A stretch of 14,911 nt of DNA from Bacteriovoracaceae bacterium (GCA_947448095.1 CANFNN010000038.1:1-14911); one strand, 5' to 3'. Positions 5,464-13,417 are shown, numbered from the stretch's first letter. The notes: a model not told the origin generated them from the sequence alone. Numbers and translations: made by a program.

Positions 5464-5919
5464 ATGCGCTCATGTCTATTGCTTTTGGCCTTGGTTACTT
5501 TTCCCGTTTTTGCCTGCCCCAATCTTGCTGGAGTCTACACAAGCTGCCGCTCTTCTACTGATACGGGTTCCCTAAGCCAGTTAGTGATAGAACAAAAAAT
5601 TGTGAATAAATATGTTCAATACACCTTCACCACACAAGAAGTGAAAGTTGATAGCAACCCAAGAGTCGAAAAATATACTGCAGATGGAAAAATGAAGATT
5701 GTTGCTGATACTGATCCAGATACTGGCATCATGATGAAAACGGAAACACTTACAAATTGTCAGGATGATTTTTTAAATATCAAAATGAATGCAACTGTTG
5801 ATTCTGAATCGCTAGCGAATATTACGATTAAAACTTTTAAGGAAGGAAATCGTCTGACTCAAATTTTTAGTGGCGTCAGCATGGGAAATCCAGTCACTGA
5901 TACGATTGTCTGTGAATAG
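5464..5919 (+). CDS. Small exported four-cysteine protein
   Basis: This is a 151-residue protein of unknown function with a clear signal peptide (MRSCLLLLALVTFPVFA, residues 1-17). ATG 5464 is chosen because GGGAG lies 5 bases upstream and it places the hydrophobic core at the N-terminus; longer upstream readings would bury it. The mature part starts CPNLAG and has four cysteines (near residues 18, 26, in TNCQDD and in the final VCE), enough for two disulfides. VFAC is a poor lipobox, as phenylalanine at -2 is atypical, so periplasmic or secreted is favoured over lipoprotein. The body reads as alternating polar beta strands (QYTFTTQEVKVD, NITIKTFKEGNRL), suggesting a small beta-barrel or sandwich. 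It is divergent from the cysteine-repeat gene, and its stop is 3 bases from that of the next, convergent gene. Confidence 0.72.
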   Translation: MRSCLLLLALVTFPVFACPNLAGVYTSCRSSTDTGSLSQLVIEQKIVNKYVQYTFTTQEVKVDSNPRVEKYTADGKMKIVADTDPDTGIMMKTETLTNCQDDFLNIKMNATVDSESLANITIKTFKEGNRLTQIFSGVSMGNPVTDTIVCE

Positions 5920-5922
5920 ATT

Positions 5923-6279
5923 CTAAGGCGTCACTTCATCACAGACAACTTCAGCAACTTTAGCATTGGCCGCATCAATTAAGTGACCTTCAAGCGCCGC
6001 CTCATCAGTACAAGATTTTAGAATAATCTGAAGTCCGCCTCCCACACCGTCAAAACGATCTTGTCTTCCAAAAGCTCCACACTTAATTCGTGTATGGGCC
6101 AGAGGAATAATTTCATTTTGGTTTACGACTAAAGCTTCATCAGAAATTTGAAGAGTCTCAATTCCCTCGACACGAACTTCTGCATTTTTAAATGAACAGT
6201 TTAGTGACCCGGCAAACGCGTTGGTTTGAAGAGCTGAGATGACTAGCATTAAAAGACTCGCACCCATAAACTTTTTCAT
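5923..6279 (-). CDS. Small exported four-cysteine protein (second)
   Basis: This is a 118-residue protein of unknown function. The start is ATG 6279, preceded at 5 bases by GGAGG (6289-6285), the best ribosome site in the window; upstream codons in the same frame lack this and would precede the signal peptide. Residues 1-23 (MKKFMGASLLMLVISALQTN, then AFA) form a signal peptide with cleavage before GSLNC. The mature part has four cysteines (NCSF, KCGAF, SCTD, VCDE), suggesting two disulfides, plus a glycine-rich GVGGGLQ turn. The general character recalls small periplasmic beta proteins, but no family is recognised. It is convergent with the gene at 5464-5919 with a 3-base gap and no terminator hairpin. 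Confidence 0.72.
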   Translation of the reverse strand: MKKFMGASLLMLVISALQTNAFAGSLNCSFKNAEVRVEGIETLQISDEALVVNQNEIIPLAHTRIKCGAFGRQDRFDGVGGGLQIILKSCTDEAALEGHLIDAANAKVAEVVCDEVTP

Positions 6280-6439
6280 TCCGTCCTCCAAATTGTTTCG
6301 GGAATATAAAAGGTGTAACACACTCCAAACCACCATGTAAGAAGTGCATTTTGGCACTAGGATGTTTTTTTTAGCCCGCATAAACGGATATTTTTTACAA
6401 AGTCTTGCCAAAACTTGTGCCGTGCCCCCATTTTTGTCT

Positions 6440-6445
6440 TATAAA
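6440..6445 (+). promoter_or_regulatory. TATAAA -10 element close to the 6454 start
   Basis: TATAAA ends 8 bases before the ATG at 6454, and there is no Shine-Dalgarno between them. The expected start near 6452 would give an essentially leaderless mRNA. The nearest -35-like hexamer is weak (TTGTGC, 19 bp away). Confidence 0.35.
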
Positions 6446-6453
6446 CACGGCCA

Positions 6454-8562
6454 ATGAAAAAGCTCATCCTCACTTTTGCACTCATGGTGTCTGTTAACCC
6501 AAATCAATCTTGGGCGCAAAACTATGACCTTAAAGTCTCTTCCTTAATTGAAACTTGTGATTTTATCCATAAAGATGAGTTCAGTTTCCGTCCTATATTG
6601 ACGCTGATTCAGGAAAGTCTAAAAACCAAACTCGAAGGTGATAAAGAGTGCTCGGGCCCTATGGCCCAGCTCAACAGCCAGTTAATCGATTTAGATACCC
6701 TGTTCTCAAAAAGTATTTCAGAAAAAGACAAAAAGCTCCTGACCCAAGATGCCCAAAGACAATACCTCAGTGACCTTATGGGCGAAGTCGCGACCCTGAA
6801 TCCTGCCAATCCGAGCGACGCCGCTAGGATCGTGGTGCTGCAAACCCTGATGGATACAGTGAAGCAAGGCTTAACCACAGTCGGAGTTGAAGCCTCTGTG
6901 GCCTCGATGGAAGATAATCAAAACTCACAACAAACAATTTCTTCGTATTGGGAAAAAGTTTACGCCCAATCCTCAGTCGCTTTAACTTCACTGAACAGTA
7001 TGCCGGATAAGTGCGTGGATAAAATTGGCGGCTGGAAGCAGCTCGCTCCGGCAGTGCTTAATCTCGCTTCGCTGGCAGGTCCGGTTGTGGGCGGAGTGGC
7101 CGGCAGTATTGTGTCAGTGGGCTTTCAAGTCGGCAGTCAGCTTGCCGTTCTGTTGCAAAACAACAAAGTCAAACGCGCCATCAGTGAAGTTTCAAGAATT
7201 CAAAACCAACAGATCATTGCTTGCTCCTATCTTGCTCTTCAAAGTAATGCCTGTGAATTAAAACGCGCCTTCAAGTTAATGGATAATAAAAAGATCTTTG
7301 AAGTTCTAAATCAGCAATATACTGATCCCCAGTTTGCTGAGTATGAGCGCTACTTCAGAGTCATTGGCACTTTGCCCAAAATTCAAAAGATCTTTAATGA
7401 TATTGGTGCCATGGGATCTGCCCTGACTTTAGATCTCAACCTTTTAATCAGTTACTTTTCGGCCGTAAAACTTCAACCAGACACAATTGAAATTCCTCCG
7501 GCCACCTCCTCTGATGCGGCTTTGGCCGACTTCATTATTAAAATGAAGGGACGTGGAATTCCCGTGTCTGAAGTCGACTCCAGTCAGCAGCCTATTCCCA
7601 CTAGAAAACAATATGAAAACGTTGTGGTCATTATTGAGAAGGCCAAGCAATTAATTGAAACAGTGAAAGGCATTTTGACTTCTAAGCGCTCTTTTGTAGA
7701 TCTAAAAGAAGAGATCATTACCAAAAACCAATATGCTGAGAATGAATTGAAGTTTTTTCGAAGCTTCATTCAATACCATTTGAATTCGGAAAAACTTTTG
7801 CCACAGTACCGAAGTATTTTTAAGATTAATGAAAAGATGCTGAATAGTTTAATCAATTTCGTTAGTGCTGATCTAGAAGAGGGCGAAGAGATCGCTGACT
7901 ATCGCAAACGAATCGATTCTTTAGGTCAGGACCTGTTCGATGAAATGTCGATGGGTTCAGTGGCGCAAATCAATTCTCAATCAGTTCTCTTAATTCCGGC
8001 GATTGCCTTTGAAAGATTCAATCGACCGATTAAGGCCTTGGAACATATGTACGTGGCCAATGATATTATCTTGAAAGACGATCCCACTCACCCAGTCTTT
8101 ACCGATTTCGTGATCAATAAGGCCCTGCAAATTAAATTGATTCAGCTGTATGAACCCCTGAATGGATCATCTAAAGCCTTTAGGCTTGAAACTTATCTGG
8201 CGGCCTTGAATGGAATGAACAAGGGCTTTAAGAACGACATTATTCGGCTTGTGACGAAAAGTATGGATGCCACCTCCGATACTCTGCCTGAACTTCAGGG
8301 AATTACTGCTGCTCAAATGTGTGCCCTCTTTACGCCATTTTTGAGAGAAGAGTCTCCCTCAACGTTTCGCCGTTGTCAGGCGAACTACAAAAAGCTTGAA
8401 CTCAATCCCATCATGAAAGAAGTCAATCGCCCAACTGAGATGATGATTGATTACAATGATAATTGTTTCTATAACAATTATAAGCGAGAAGAGCGCGGTC
8501 AGCGTCGACTTTTTGAAAAGCTCATTGACTACGGAAGCCGCAATAATTTAGTCTGGGAATAA
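6454..8562 (+). CDS. Large exported helical protein of unknown function
   Basis: This is a 702-residue protein with a signal peptide (MKKLILTFALMVSVNPNQSWA, about 21 residues), so it should be periplasmic, surface or secreted. The sequence is mostly helix-forming throughout, with long charged stretches. A long uncharged segment at about 198-234 includes AGPVVGGVAGSIVSVGFQVG, glycines at four- and three-residue intervals resembling a glycine zipper. It is followed by a basic stretch, NNKVKRAISEV. This could be a membrane-inserting helical hairpin or a buried core. Eight or so cysteines are scattered. ATG 6454 lacks a Shine-Dalgarno. The stop overlaps the next start by one base (TAATG), so both are translated as a unit. 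I recognise no family. Confidence 0.8.
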   Translation: MKKLILTFALMVSVNPNQSWAQNYDLKVSSLIETCDFIHKDEFSFRPILTLIQESLKTKLEGDKECSGPMAQLNSQLIDLDTLFSKSISEKDKKLLTQDAQRQYLSDLMGEVATLNPANPSDAARIVVLQTLMDTVKQGLTTVGVEASVASMEDNQNSQQTISSYWEKVYAQSSVALTSLNSMPDKCVDKIGGWKQLAPAVLNLASLAGPVVGGVAGSIVSVGFQVGSQLAVLLQNNKVKRAISEVSRIQNQQIIACSYLALQSNACELKRAFKLMDNKKIFEVLNQQYTDPQFAEYERYFRVIGTLPKIQKIFNDIGAMGSALTLDLNLLISYFSAVKLQPDTIEIPPATSSDAALADFIIKMKGRGIPVSEVDSSQQPIPTRKQYENVVVIIEKAKQLIETVKGILTSKRSFVDLKEEIITKNQYAENELKFFRSFIQYHLNSEKLLPQYRSIFKINEKMLNSLINFVSADLEEGEEIADYRKRIDSLGQDLFDEMSMGSVAQINSQSVLLIPAIAFERFNRPIKALEHMYVANDIILKDDPTHPVFTDFVINKALQIKLIQLYEPLNGSSKAFRLETYLAALNGMNKGFKNDIIRLVTKSMDATSDTLPELQGITAAQMCALFTPFLREESPSTFRRCQANYKKLELNPIMKEVNRPTEMMIDYNDNCFYNNYKREERGQRRLFEKLIDYGSRNNLVWE

Positions 8563-9656
8563 TGATAATCTACGACCAGACCAGCATCGCTTTCATCCAA
8601 AGAACTGAGGGACTCCTTAAAGAAATTCTCGTGAGTTTAGGCTTTGAAGTGCGAACCAAGCGCTTTGTTTTTAAAAAGCTGCTCTACCCAATCAATGTGG
8701 TAGTGTTTGAAGGCGGATCTGAATTCGCTCATTTCAACGCTGGCTATTATCAAATTGCGCTAAACCGTAAACTCATCTACCTCGCTAAAGATGCTGTTCT
8801 TCGGGATGTGCTTAAGCATGAACTCGCCCACTACCTGACTTTTCTTGAATACGAAAATGTTTCCGCTCATGGTTTTGAATTCAAACAAACCTGCCGACTA
8901 TATGGCTTTCCGGATGAAGTGGCTCTGGCGACCATGAATCTTGATCAAGCGAATCTGGCCAAAGAAGGCGATATTGATTCTGAGCGAATCCTTGAAAAAG
9001 TGAAAAAACTATTACAGCTCGCTCAAAGCTCTAACTCGCACGAAGCAGAGCTTGCGACCGTTAAGGCCAATGCTCTTTTACTGCGCCATAATCTTGATCA
9101 CATCAAATTCAAAAATGAAGATGAGCCGATTTATTTAGAGCGAGTCCTCGTCCAAAAAAGAAAAGACGCTAAAACTACTGCGATCTACGATATGCTCAGG
9201 CACTTTATTGTCAAACCCGTCATTAGCTACGGGAAAAATACCTGCTGCCTAGAAATTTCTGGTCCCCTGACCAATGTGAAGCTTGCTGTTTATGTCGCGA
9301 ATTTTCTCGATCAAGAATTTGAGCATCTCTGGAATAAGGCGAAAATCGAGCATGCGCTTCAAGGGCTGCGCGCCAAGAATTCTTTTTTCTTAGGCATTGC
9401 TAAAGGCTTTGATGAAAAAATGAAAGACGCCAAATCAAGTCTCTCGGCGACTGATCAGAAATCCCTGATGGTAGTAGAAAAAGATCTAAGTGCTAGAACC
9501 AAAATGATTTATCGCACTCTCTCCTCGGCCCGCTCGGGTAACAATATTGACTCTCACGCTGGGGCCTTAGGTGTTCAGAAGGGAAAAAATCTGACTATTA
9601 GGCAAGGTGTTGAGACTTCATCAAAAAACCTGTACCTAGGCTTTTCGAAATCGTAG
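8562..9656 (+). CDS. SprT-like zinc metallopeptidase with DUF2786 domain
   Basis: This is a 364-residue, cytoplasmic-looking protein with no signal peptide. The N-terminal part (about 5-115) is SprT-like: the zinc site HELAH at 86-90 supplies two histidines and the catalytic glutamate, and HGFEF (H103) gives the likely third ligand. Residues about 141-180 match DUF2786 (ILEKVKKLLQLAQ, then HEAELATVKANALLLRHNL), followed by a C-terminal region of the type usually attached to it. SprT/Spartan peptidases cleave proteins, in eukaryotes DNA-protein crosslinks; DUF2786 proteins are poorly characterised. Translation is coupled to the 702-residue secreted protein by a one-base overlap, an odd partnership between a cytoplasmic peptidase and an exported protein. 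The next gene starts 9 bases after its stop codon. Confidence 0.85.
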   Translation: MIIYDQTSIAFIQRTEGLLKEILVSLGFEVRTKRFVFKKLLYPINVVVFEGGSEFAHFNAGYYQIALNRKLIYLAKDAVLRDVLKHELAHYLTFLEYENVSAHGFEFKQTCRLYGFPDEVALATMNLDQANLAKEGDIDSERILEKVKKLLQLAQSSNSHEAELATVKANALLLRHNLDHIKFKNEDEPIYLERVLVQKRKDAKTTAIYDMLRHFIVKPVISYGKNTCCLEISGPLTNVKLAVYVANFLDQEFEHLWNKAKIEHALQGLRAKNSFFLGIAKGFDEKMKDAKSSLSATDQKSLMVVEKDLSARTKMIYRTLSSARSGNNIDSHAGALGVQKGKNLTIRQGVETSSKNLYLGFSKS

Positions 9657-9659
9657 AAT
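9654..9659 (+). promoter_or_regulatory. TAGAAT -10-like element placing +1 on the ATG
   Basis: TAGAAT ends exactly 6 bases before the ATG at 9666, the geometry of a leaderless transcript. It includes the stop codon of the preceding gene. No Shine-Dalgarno is seen and the -35 region (TGTACC at 17 bp) is poor, so read-through from the upstream operon remains possible. Confidence 0.3.
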
Positions 9660-9665
9660 CTTTCT

Positions 9666-10124
9666 ATGAACCAAGTAAACTTAGAACAATTTGTCGCTCT
9701 TTTTCGCTCCATCAATAAATACGACTTGGATAATGCTCTTACCTTTGAAATTCATGAACCTGGATCCATTACTTATAAAATGACCATTCAAGACAAACAT
9801 CTTAGCTCCCCTGATACTGCCCATGGTGCCGTCCTCGCGGGTTTTATGGATTGTGTTTTAGGTTTGTCAGCTCTCTCTCAGGCCGTCATTCAGGGCAATT
9901 TAACTTCCACGGTGGAATTTAAAATCAATTACGTCAGACCTGTGAAGCTCGGTGAGGAAATCACGGGAACAGGTAAAGTTGTTCATAAAGGCAAAAGCTT
10001 AATCATCAGTTCGGGCGAAGTCCGAAATGCTAAGGGTGAAATGATCGCTCTTGGGCAGGGAACTTTTAACACCTACCCTTTTAATAAGAAGGATTTCACT
10101 CATGAATTTTCAACCCCACGCTAG
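9666..10124 (+). CDS. PaaI-type hotdog-fold thioesterase
   Basis: This is a 152-residue predicted acyl-CoA thioesterase of the PaaI/YdiI-like hotdog superfamily, acting in the cytoplasm as a dimer or tetramer. The signature central helix HGAVLAGFMDCVLGLSA (residues 53-69) supplies the active-site H53 and D62. The second half (STVEFKINYVRPVKLGEEI, then GTGKVVHKGKSLIISSGEV) gives the typical antiparallel strands. Length is normal for the family. The substrate cannot be read from sequence; phenylacetyl-, hydroxybenzoyl- or medium-chain acyl-CoA are family options. It begins 9 bases after the SprT-like gene and its 3' end overlaps the DUF423 gene by 23 bases, so these are probably co-transcribed. 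The ATG has no ribosome site but has a -10-like hexamer 6 bases upstream. Confidence 0.85.
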   Translation: MNQVNLEQFVALFRSINKYDLDNALTFEIHEPGSITYKMTIQDKHLSSPDTAHGAVLAGFMDCVLGLSALSQAVIQGNLTSTVEFKINYVRPVKLGEEITGTGKVVHKGKSLIISSGEVRNAKGEMIALGQGTFNTYPFNKKDFTHEFSTPR

Positions 10125-10488
10125 AAAATTTCTCGTCACCGGAACTGCTTTTTTGGCGCTGGCAGTTTTAATTGGGGCCTTTGGAGCGCATGGTCTGAAA
10201 CAATTTGTCACTCCTGAGCGTCTTGTGACTTTTGAAACCGGTGTGCGCTATCACTTCTATCATGGCTTCGGTCTGGTCCTGATTGCTCTGGCCCAGCAAC
10301 TATTCCCTGGGATCAAACTCACTGCCTCGTTTTATTGTTTTGTGGTAGGAATTTTTCTTTTTTCTTTTAACTGCTATTTTTACGTCTTAAGTGAAATGAA
10401 AATCTTTGCGATGATTGTTCCCGTAGGTGGAGTGTTGTTTGTGATCGGTTGGGTAGCGTTTGCCTGGAAGGCCTTAAAACTTAGGTAA
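10102..10488 (+). CDS. DUF423 family membrane protein (YgdD/YwdK-like)
   Basis: This is a 128-residue inner-membrane protein with four predicted helices. Family features are the first helix ending in LIGAFGAHGLK, the ETGVRYHFYHGFGLVLIALA segment with conserved histidines, and the final GGVLFVIGWVAFAWKAL helix. The function of this widespread family (also TMEM256 in animals) is not established. ATG 10102 is chosen because GAAGGA lies 8 bases ahead; an upstream extension in frame would precede the first helix with unrelated sequence. The gene overlaps the thioesterase by 23 bases and, at its 3' end, the convergent lipoprotein gene by 15 bases. No terminator is visible between the convergent genes. 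Confidence 0.87.
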   Translation: MNFQPHARKFLVTGTAFLALAVLIGAFGAHGLKQFVTPERLVTFETGVRYHFYHGFGLVLIALAQQLFPGIKLTASFYCFVVGIFLFSFNCYFYVLSEMKIFAMIVPVGGVLFVIGWVAFAWKALKLR

Positions 10489-11613
10489 ACCGAAGCCGCA
10501 ATGGTTTTGCAGATATATTTCAAATTCTTCATCGGTCGCAAATTTAAATTCAATGGGTGCCACATCGAGTGAATCCCAAAAATCAATTTTAGGCCGGCGA
10601 CATTTTTGTCCCGTCATTCCGTTCAGGATCAAGACTTCGGCCGATCCTTTTGTCCCAAAATCCATATCAATTTTCTCTTTTTCATATTCACTTAATTGAG
10701 GCGACTGACCGCGGGCATTGACTCTCAGAACTACGCCTCGCCCCGAGTACTTAAGTTCTGGATACTGACGACGGGCCCGATCAGCACTTATATCCACTGG
10801 CCCTTCTTCAAATACACCACCGATAATTTCTTTTGAATCTTTATCAAAAACCATCTTCTCACCGTTCGGCAGAGTGACTTCCATGGTTTTGTCTAATTGC
10901 TCAAGCACCGGAAGCTGATTGCGCGGAAAGAGCATGAAGATAGAATGCATGGTATGAGAAATTGTATCATTGGGAGCATCATCAATTTGCATGGCTATAT
11001 TTTGGCGAGCATGCTCTGGGTATTCAAAATTAAAAGTCCGAGAAGAGTTTGAGCGCTTCACCACTTTATTGAATCCCACATTCACAAAACTAAATTCTTC
11101 AGACCCAGAAGCTGGAAAACGACTCCCTCTTCCTACCATCACTTCTCCGTTGGCCTTGGCCTCAAGGAATTCATGGTGAAAAGGTAAGAGGCTATCTTTT
11201 TTAGGTGAAGTGGAAGCCCTCAAAACAATCGCCTTACTTTTGACTTTGTTTTTCCAGTCTACTTGCATGCGAATATCCGGACTCTTCACTCGCGGGAGAA
11301 TGTCTGTTTTATAGATCCCTTGCTTCAAAGAAAAAGGCTTGGCCTCAATATCTTGGGAACAAGACAGAGTTAAATCCGAAGGATCAACATTGGTTAAAAG
11401 AGCACCCTCTTTATCAAATAACTTCACTATCAGATATGTCGAGTCCATGCCGCTGGCAAAGACTGTTGATTCTTTAAAACTCAATTCAATGCGGGCAACA
11501 TGAGTCGACTCATCGGTCAGACTCGCCAGATAGGCCTTGGAAGAATTGAATTTATACTTCATGGGTGAAGAGGAAGAGCAGCTCACAATGAATAGCAAAA
11601 GAAGAAAGCGCAT
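10474..11613 (-). CDS. Predicted outer-membrane lipoprotein, unknown function
   Basis: This is a 379-residue protein with a lipoprotein signal: MRFLLLLFIVSC, lipobox IVSC with the lipidated cysteine at 12 followed by serines. Serine at +2 favours sorting to the outer membrane. The mature region reads as beta-rich throughout. An early part (about 40-130: ARIELSFKESTVFASG, YLIVKLFDKEGALLTNVDPS) resembles an immunoglobulin-like or bacterial Ig fold, with strands and the phrase DKEGxLL common to such domains. No catalytic motif is evident, and the C-terminus contains two cysteines (QKCRRP, NHCGFG) that could pair. The start ATG 11613 has AGGA about 6 bases upstream. It is convergent with and overlaps DUF423 by 15 bases. 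It lies downstream of queE on the same strand with a 42-base gap. Confidence 0.75.
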   Translation of the reverse strand: MRFLLLLFIVSCSSSSPMKYKFNSSKAYLASLTDESTHVARIELSFKESTVFASGMDSTYLIVKLFDKEGALLTNVDPSDLTLSCSQDIEAKPFSLKQGIYKTDILPRVKSPDIRMQVDWKNKVKSKAIVLRASTSPKKDSLLPFHHEFLEAKANGEVMVGRGSRFPASGSEEFSFVNVGFNKVVKRSNSSRTFNFEYPEHARQNIAMQIDDAPNDTISHTMHSIFMLFPRNQLPVLEQLDKTMEVTLPNGEKMVFDKDSKEIIGGVFEEGPVDISADRARRQYPELKYSGRGVVLRVNARGQSPQLSEYEKEKIDMDFGTKGSAEVLILNGMTGQKCRRPKIDFWDSLDVAPIEFKFATDEEFEIYLQNHCGFGLPKF

Positions 11614-11655
11614 GGCTTCCTATCGGACAAAGCGGGATATTACTTGAGCAGAATG

Positions 11656-12357
11656 TTAGACTAATCGTTCCGAAGGACCGTAGGCCCATTTGTGCTGCTG
11701 ACCGATAACTCTGAAAGGTAAACCAAAGGATTCATTGAGCTGAATCACTTGTTGGAAACGGTTCATAGGAAAAGCTTCGCCTGGCTCATAACACGGAGTC
11801 AGGCACCAAGGAACCTGGTGAGTGAGCTGGCTTCTTACAAAGTGAAAAGCATCATAAGTGGCCTCAAAATCTTTTTTATCAGCAATCACAGCTTTGATTT
11901 GAGACTTATGACTATATTCTTGCAGGAATTTCACCATCAATTCTTTAGAAGTTCGTACTTGAGTGGAAGGAGTTTTAAAATCATAAGAAACAAAATCCAC
12001 CAGATCAAAAACTTCTTTCACCACTCTGGTTCCGGCCGCTTCGATGTTTACGAAATAATTGCGGGCCTTTAATTCTTTGATGAGTTCGATCAATGAAGGA
12101 ATATGCGACGGGTGAAGTGGATCTCCCCCGGTAATAGACACGCGCTTAATCAGATCTTGTGAGAGGACTTCAATTTTTTCCATCACTTCATCAAGTGACT
12201 TCGTAAAAGCGGGATCAAAGTCCCAAGTTTCTTTAGTATCACAATTCACGCAACCAATATGACAGCCCTGAAAGCGCACAAAAATTTGCGGAATTCCAAT
12301 ATGGATTCCCTCGCCTTCAGTTGCCCGGTAAATAGAATTAATCAAAAGTGTTGTCAT
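11656..12357 (-). CDS. queE: 7-carboxy-7-deazaguanine synthase (radical SAM)
   Basis: This 233-residue radical-SAM enzyme converts 6-carboxy-5,6,7,8-tetrahydropterin to 7-carboxy-7-deazaguanine, a step toward preQ0/preQ1 and queuosine in tRNA or 7-deazaguanine in DNA. The N-terminus has EGEGIHIGIPQIFVRFQGC, then the cluster motif C-x3-C-x2-C (CHIGCVNC, cysteines 32, 36, 39) and DTKETW, as in QueE. SITGGDPLHP corresponds to the SAM-contacting GGE/GGD region. Length is normal. The ATG at 12357 has no clear Shine-Dalgarno; a TAAGAT hexamer lies 9 bases upstream with TTTTCA 17 bp before it. No other queuosine genes (queC, queD, queF) are in the window, and no preQ1 riboswitch-like element was noticed in its short leader. 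Confidence 0.9.
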   Translation of the reverse strand: MTTLLINSIYRATEGEGIHIGIPQIFVRFQGCHIGCVNCDTKETWDFDPAFTKSLDEVMEKIEVLSQDLIKRVSITGGDPLHPSHIPSLIELIKELKARNYFVNIEAAGTRVVKEVFDLVDFVSYDFKTPSTQVRTSKELMVKFLQEYSHKSQIKAVIADKKDFEATYDAFHFVRSQLTHQVPWCLTPCYEPGEAFPMNRFQQVIQLNESFGLPFRVIGQQHKWAYGPSERLV

Positions 12358-12404
12358 AGCGGGCGGATCTTAACATGCCCGCAAGTGAGTGAAAACCATG
12401 AGAT

Positions 12405-12419
12405 GACCAAGACTTGGTC
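12405..12419. promoter_or_regulatory. 15-base odd palindrome between queE and the 12539 gene
   Basis: GACCAAG-A-CTTGGTC (perfect 7-base arms) lies in the 181-base divergent region. The half-site ACTTGGT recurs in direct orientation at 12496-12502, 84 bp away. It could be an operator for one or both divergent genes. A palindrome of this size is expected about once by chance in a window like this, so support is modest. Confidence 0.3.
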
Positions 12420-12538
12420 CGGAGTAAATTTTACAGATCAAAAGCAAATCCCTACAATCAAGCTAGACCCCCTCTTAATACGCTGCTTGTCTCAAACTTG
12501 GTATTGAGATTTCAGTACCTTACGGAGCACTTGGCCTA

Positions 12539-13081
12539 ATGGACATCGATAGCCTCTACCAAAAAACCATTTCTTCCCTGGAACAAGGCTCGCGCGCCCT
12601 GATTCGGTATTCCCCTCAGGAAATTGATGAGCTGACTCAATTATTTGAAGCCGCCCTTTTGGCCAACGATCTGGCCGGGCTTGAAAAAATTCTTTGTTTA
12701 GTTGATCACAATGCTGTTGATCACTCTCCTTGGGAAGCACCCATATTGGTCGCCTTGAATAAGGATCTTTCTCCTAGGTTGATGGTTTTTGCCCTGAACT
12801 GTGCCCGTAAGCACATTATTCAGGCCCGCTTTAAAAGAGGAACGAGACTCCAATTTGATTTTCTTGAAACACTGAAAAAACTTTTGTTCTCTTCTTCTCC
12901 AGAAGTCGTGGAATGGACCCTCAGAACCATTGAGGAGTGTGGGAATCAGGGAGTTTTCTTTTTGAAGGATTTTGATAAAATAAAACCACCACCATGGAAA
13001 TGGTTTAATCAGCATCAACGATCCGTCAGAGAAATCATCGCGATGCTGGAGAGAAGATGGAGCCGTTTTGAAAAACTTTGA
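12539..13081 (+). CDS. Hypothetical helical protein
   Basis: This is a 180-residue cytoplasmic-looking protein without signal peptide or membrane helix and with no recognised family. The composition and spacing of hydrophobic residues suggest stacked helices, possibly HEAT/ARM-like. Examples are IDELTQLFEAALLANDLAGLEKIL, SPRLMVFALNCARKHII and SPEVVEWTLRTIEECG, each an amphipathic helix followed by a short turn. The aromatic loop PPPWKWFNQHQR near residues 150-161 is distinctive. The ATG at 12539 has GGAG 11 bases upstream, longer than ideal. It overlaps the zinc-ribbon gene by 14 bases, so the two products probably act together or are at least co-translated. Confidence 0.68.
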   Translation: MDIDSLYQKTISSLEQGSRALIRYSPQEIDELTQLFEAALLANDLAGLEKILCLVDHNAVDHSPWEAPILVALNKDLSPRLMVFALNCARKHIIQARFKRGTRLQFDFLETLKKLLFSSSPEVVEWTLRTIEECGNQGVFFLKDFDKIKPPPWKWFNQHQRSVREIIAMLERRWSRFEKL

Positions 13082-13412
13082 CCATAAAGACCCAAATACC
13101 ATATTGAACTTTATCAAGACGCTTGAAAACGCTGTTGAGCAGCCACTACTCGAACTAGAGCGGCGTGAGGACGTAAAAGTCAAAATCAGAGTCGATGAAA
13201 AAGTCGGACCTGCGATGTTTAAAGAAGACCCCCTTATTCCGAATGGCTATATTGCAAACTCTCTCACTATCCGGGCCATGCGTCCGGACATCTTCGTTTT
13301 GGGTGATTGCCTGGAGGATTTAAGTGCTATTCATCACTGTGCTTGCGGCAAAGAAGTCGATGTTCAGTTCTGGAAAATTTGCCCATATTGTGCCCGCTCA
13401 TTTAATCTTTAG
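13068..13412 (+). CDS. Small protein with C-terminal zinc ribbon
   Basis: This is a 114-residue protein of unknown function. The C-terminus has a zinc-ribbon pattern, CAC (C91, C93) and CPYC (C105, C108), with two histidines immediately before the first pair. The N-terminal 85 residues form a helix followed by a probable beta region (VKVKIRVDEKVGP, NSLTIRAMRPDIFVLGD). The start is the uncommon codon TTG at 13068, supported by GGAG (13059-13062) 5 bases before it; the ATG at 13057 is in another frame and ends at once. It overlaps the preceding gene by 14 bases. A role in nucleic-acid or protein binding is typical for such ribbons but not shown here. Confidence 0.7.
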   Translation: MKNFDHKDPNTILNFIKTLENAVEQPLLELERREDVKVKIRVDEKVGPAMFKEDPLIPNGYIANSLTIRAMRPDIFVLGDCLEDLSAIHHCACGKEVDVQFWKICPYCARSFNL

Positions 13413-13417
13413 TTTTT

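Noticed and set aside
6280..6411. Longer N-terminus for the small secreted gene ending at 5923
   Set aside because: GGAGG is 5 bases before ATG 6279, and the extra residues would bury the signal peptide.
12358..12400. preQ1 riboswitch ahead of queE
   Set aside because: The leader is very short, with a -10-like element 9 bases from the ATG, and no aptamer-like pairing was recognised.
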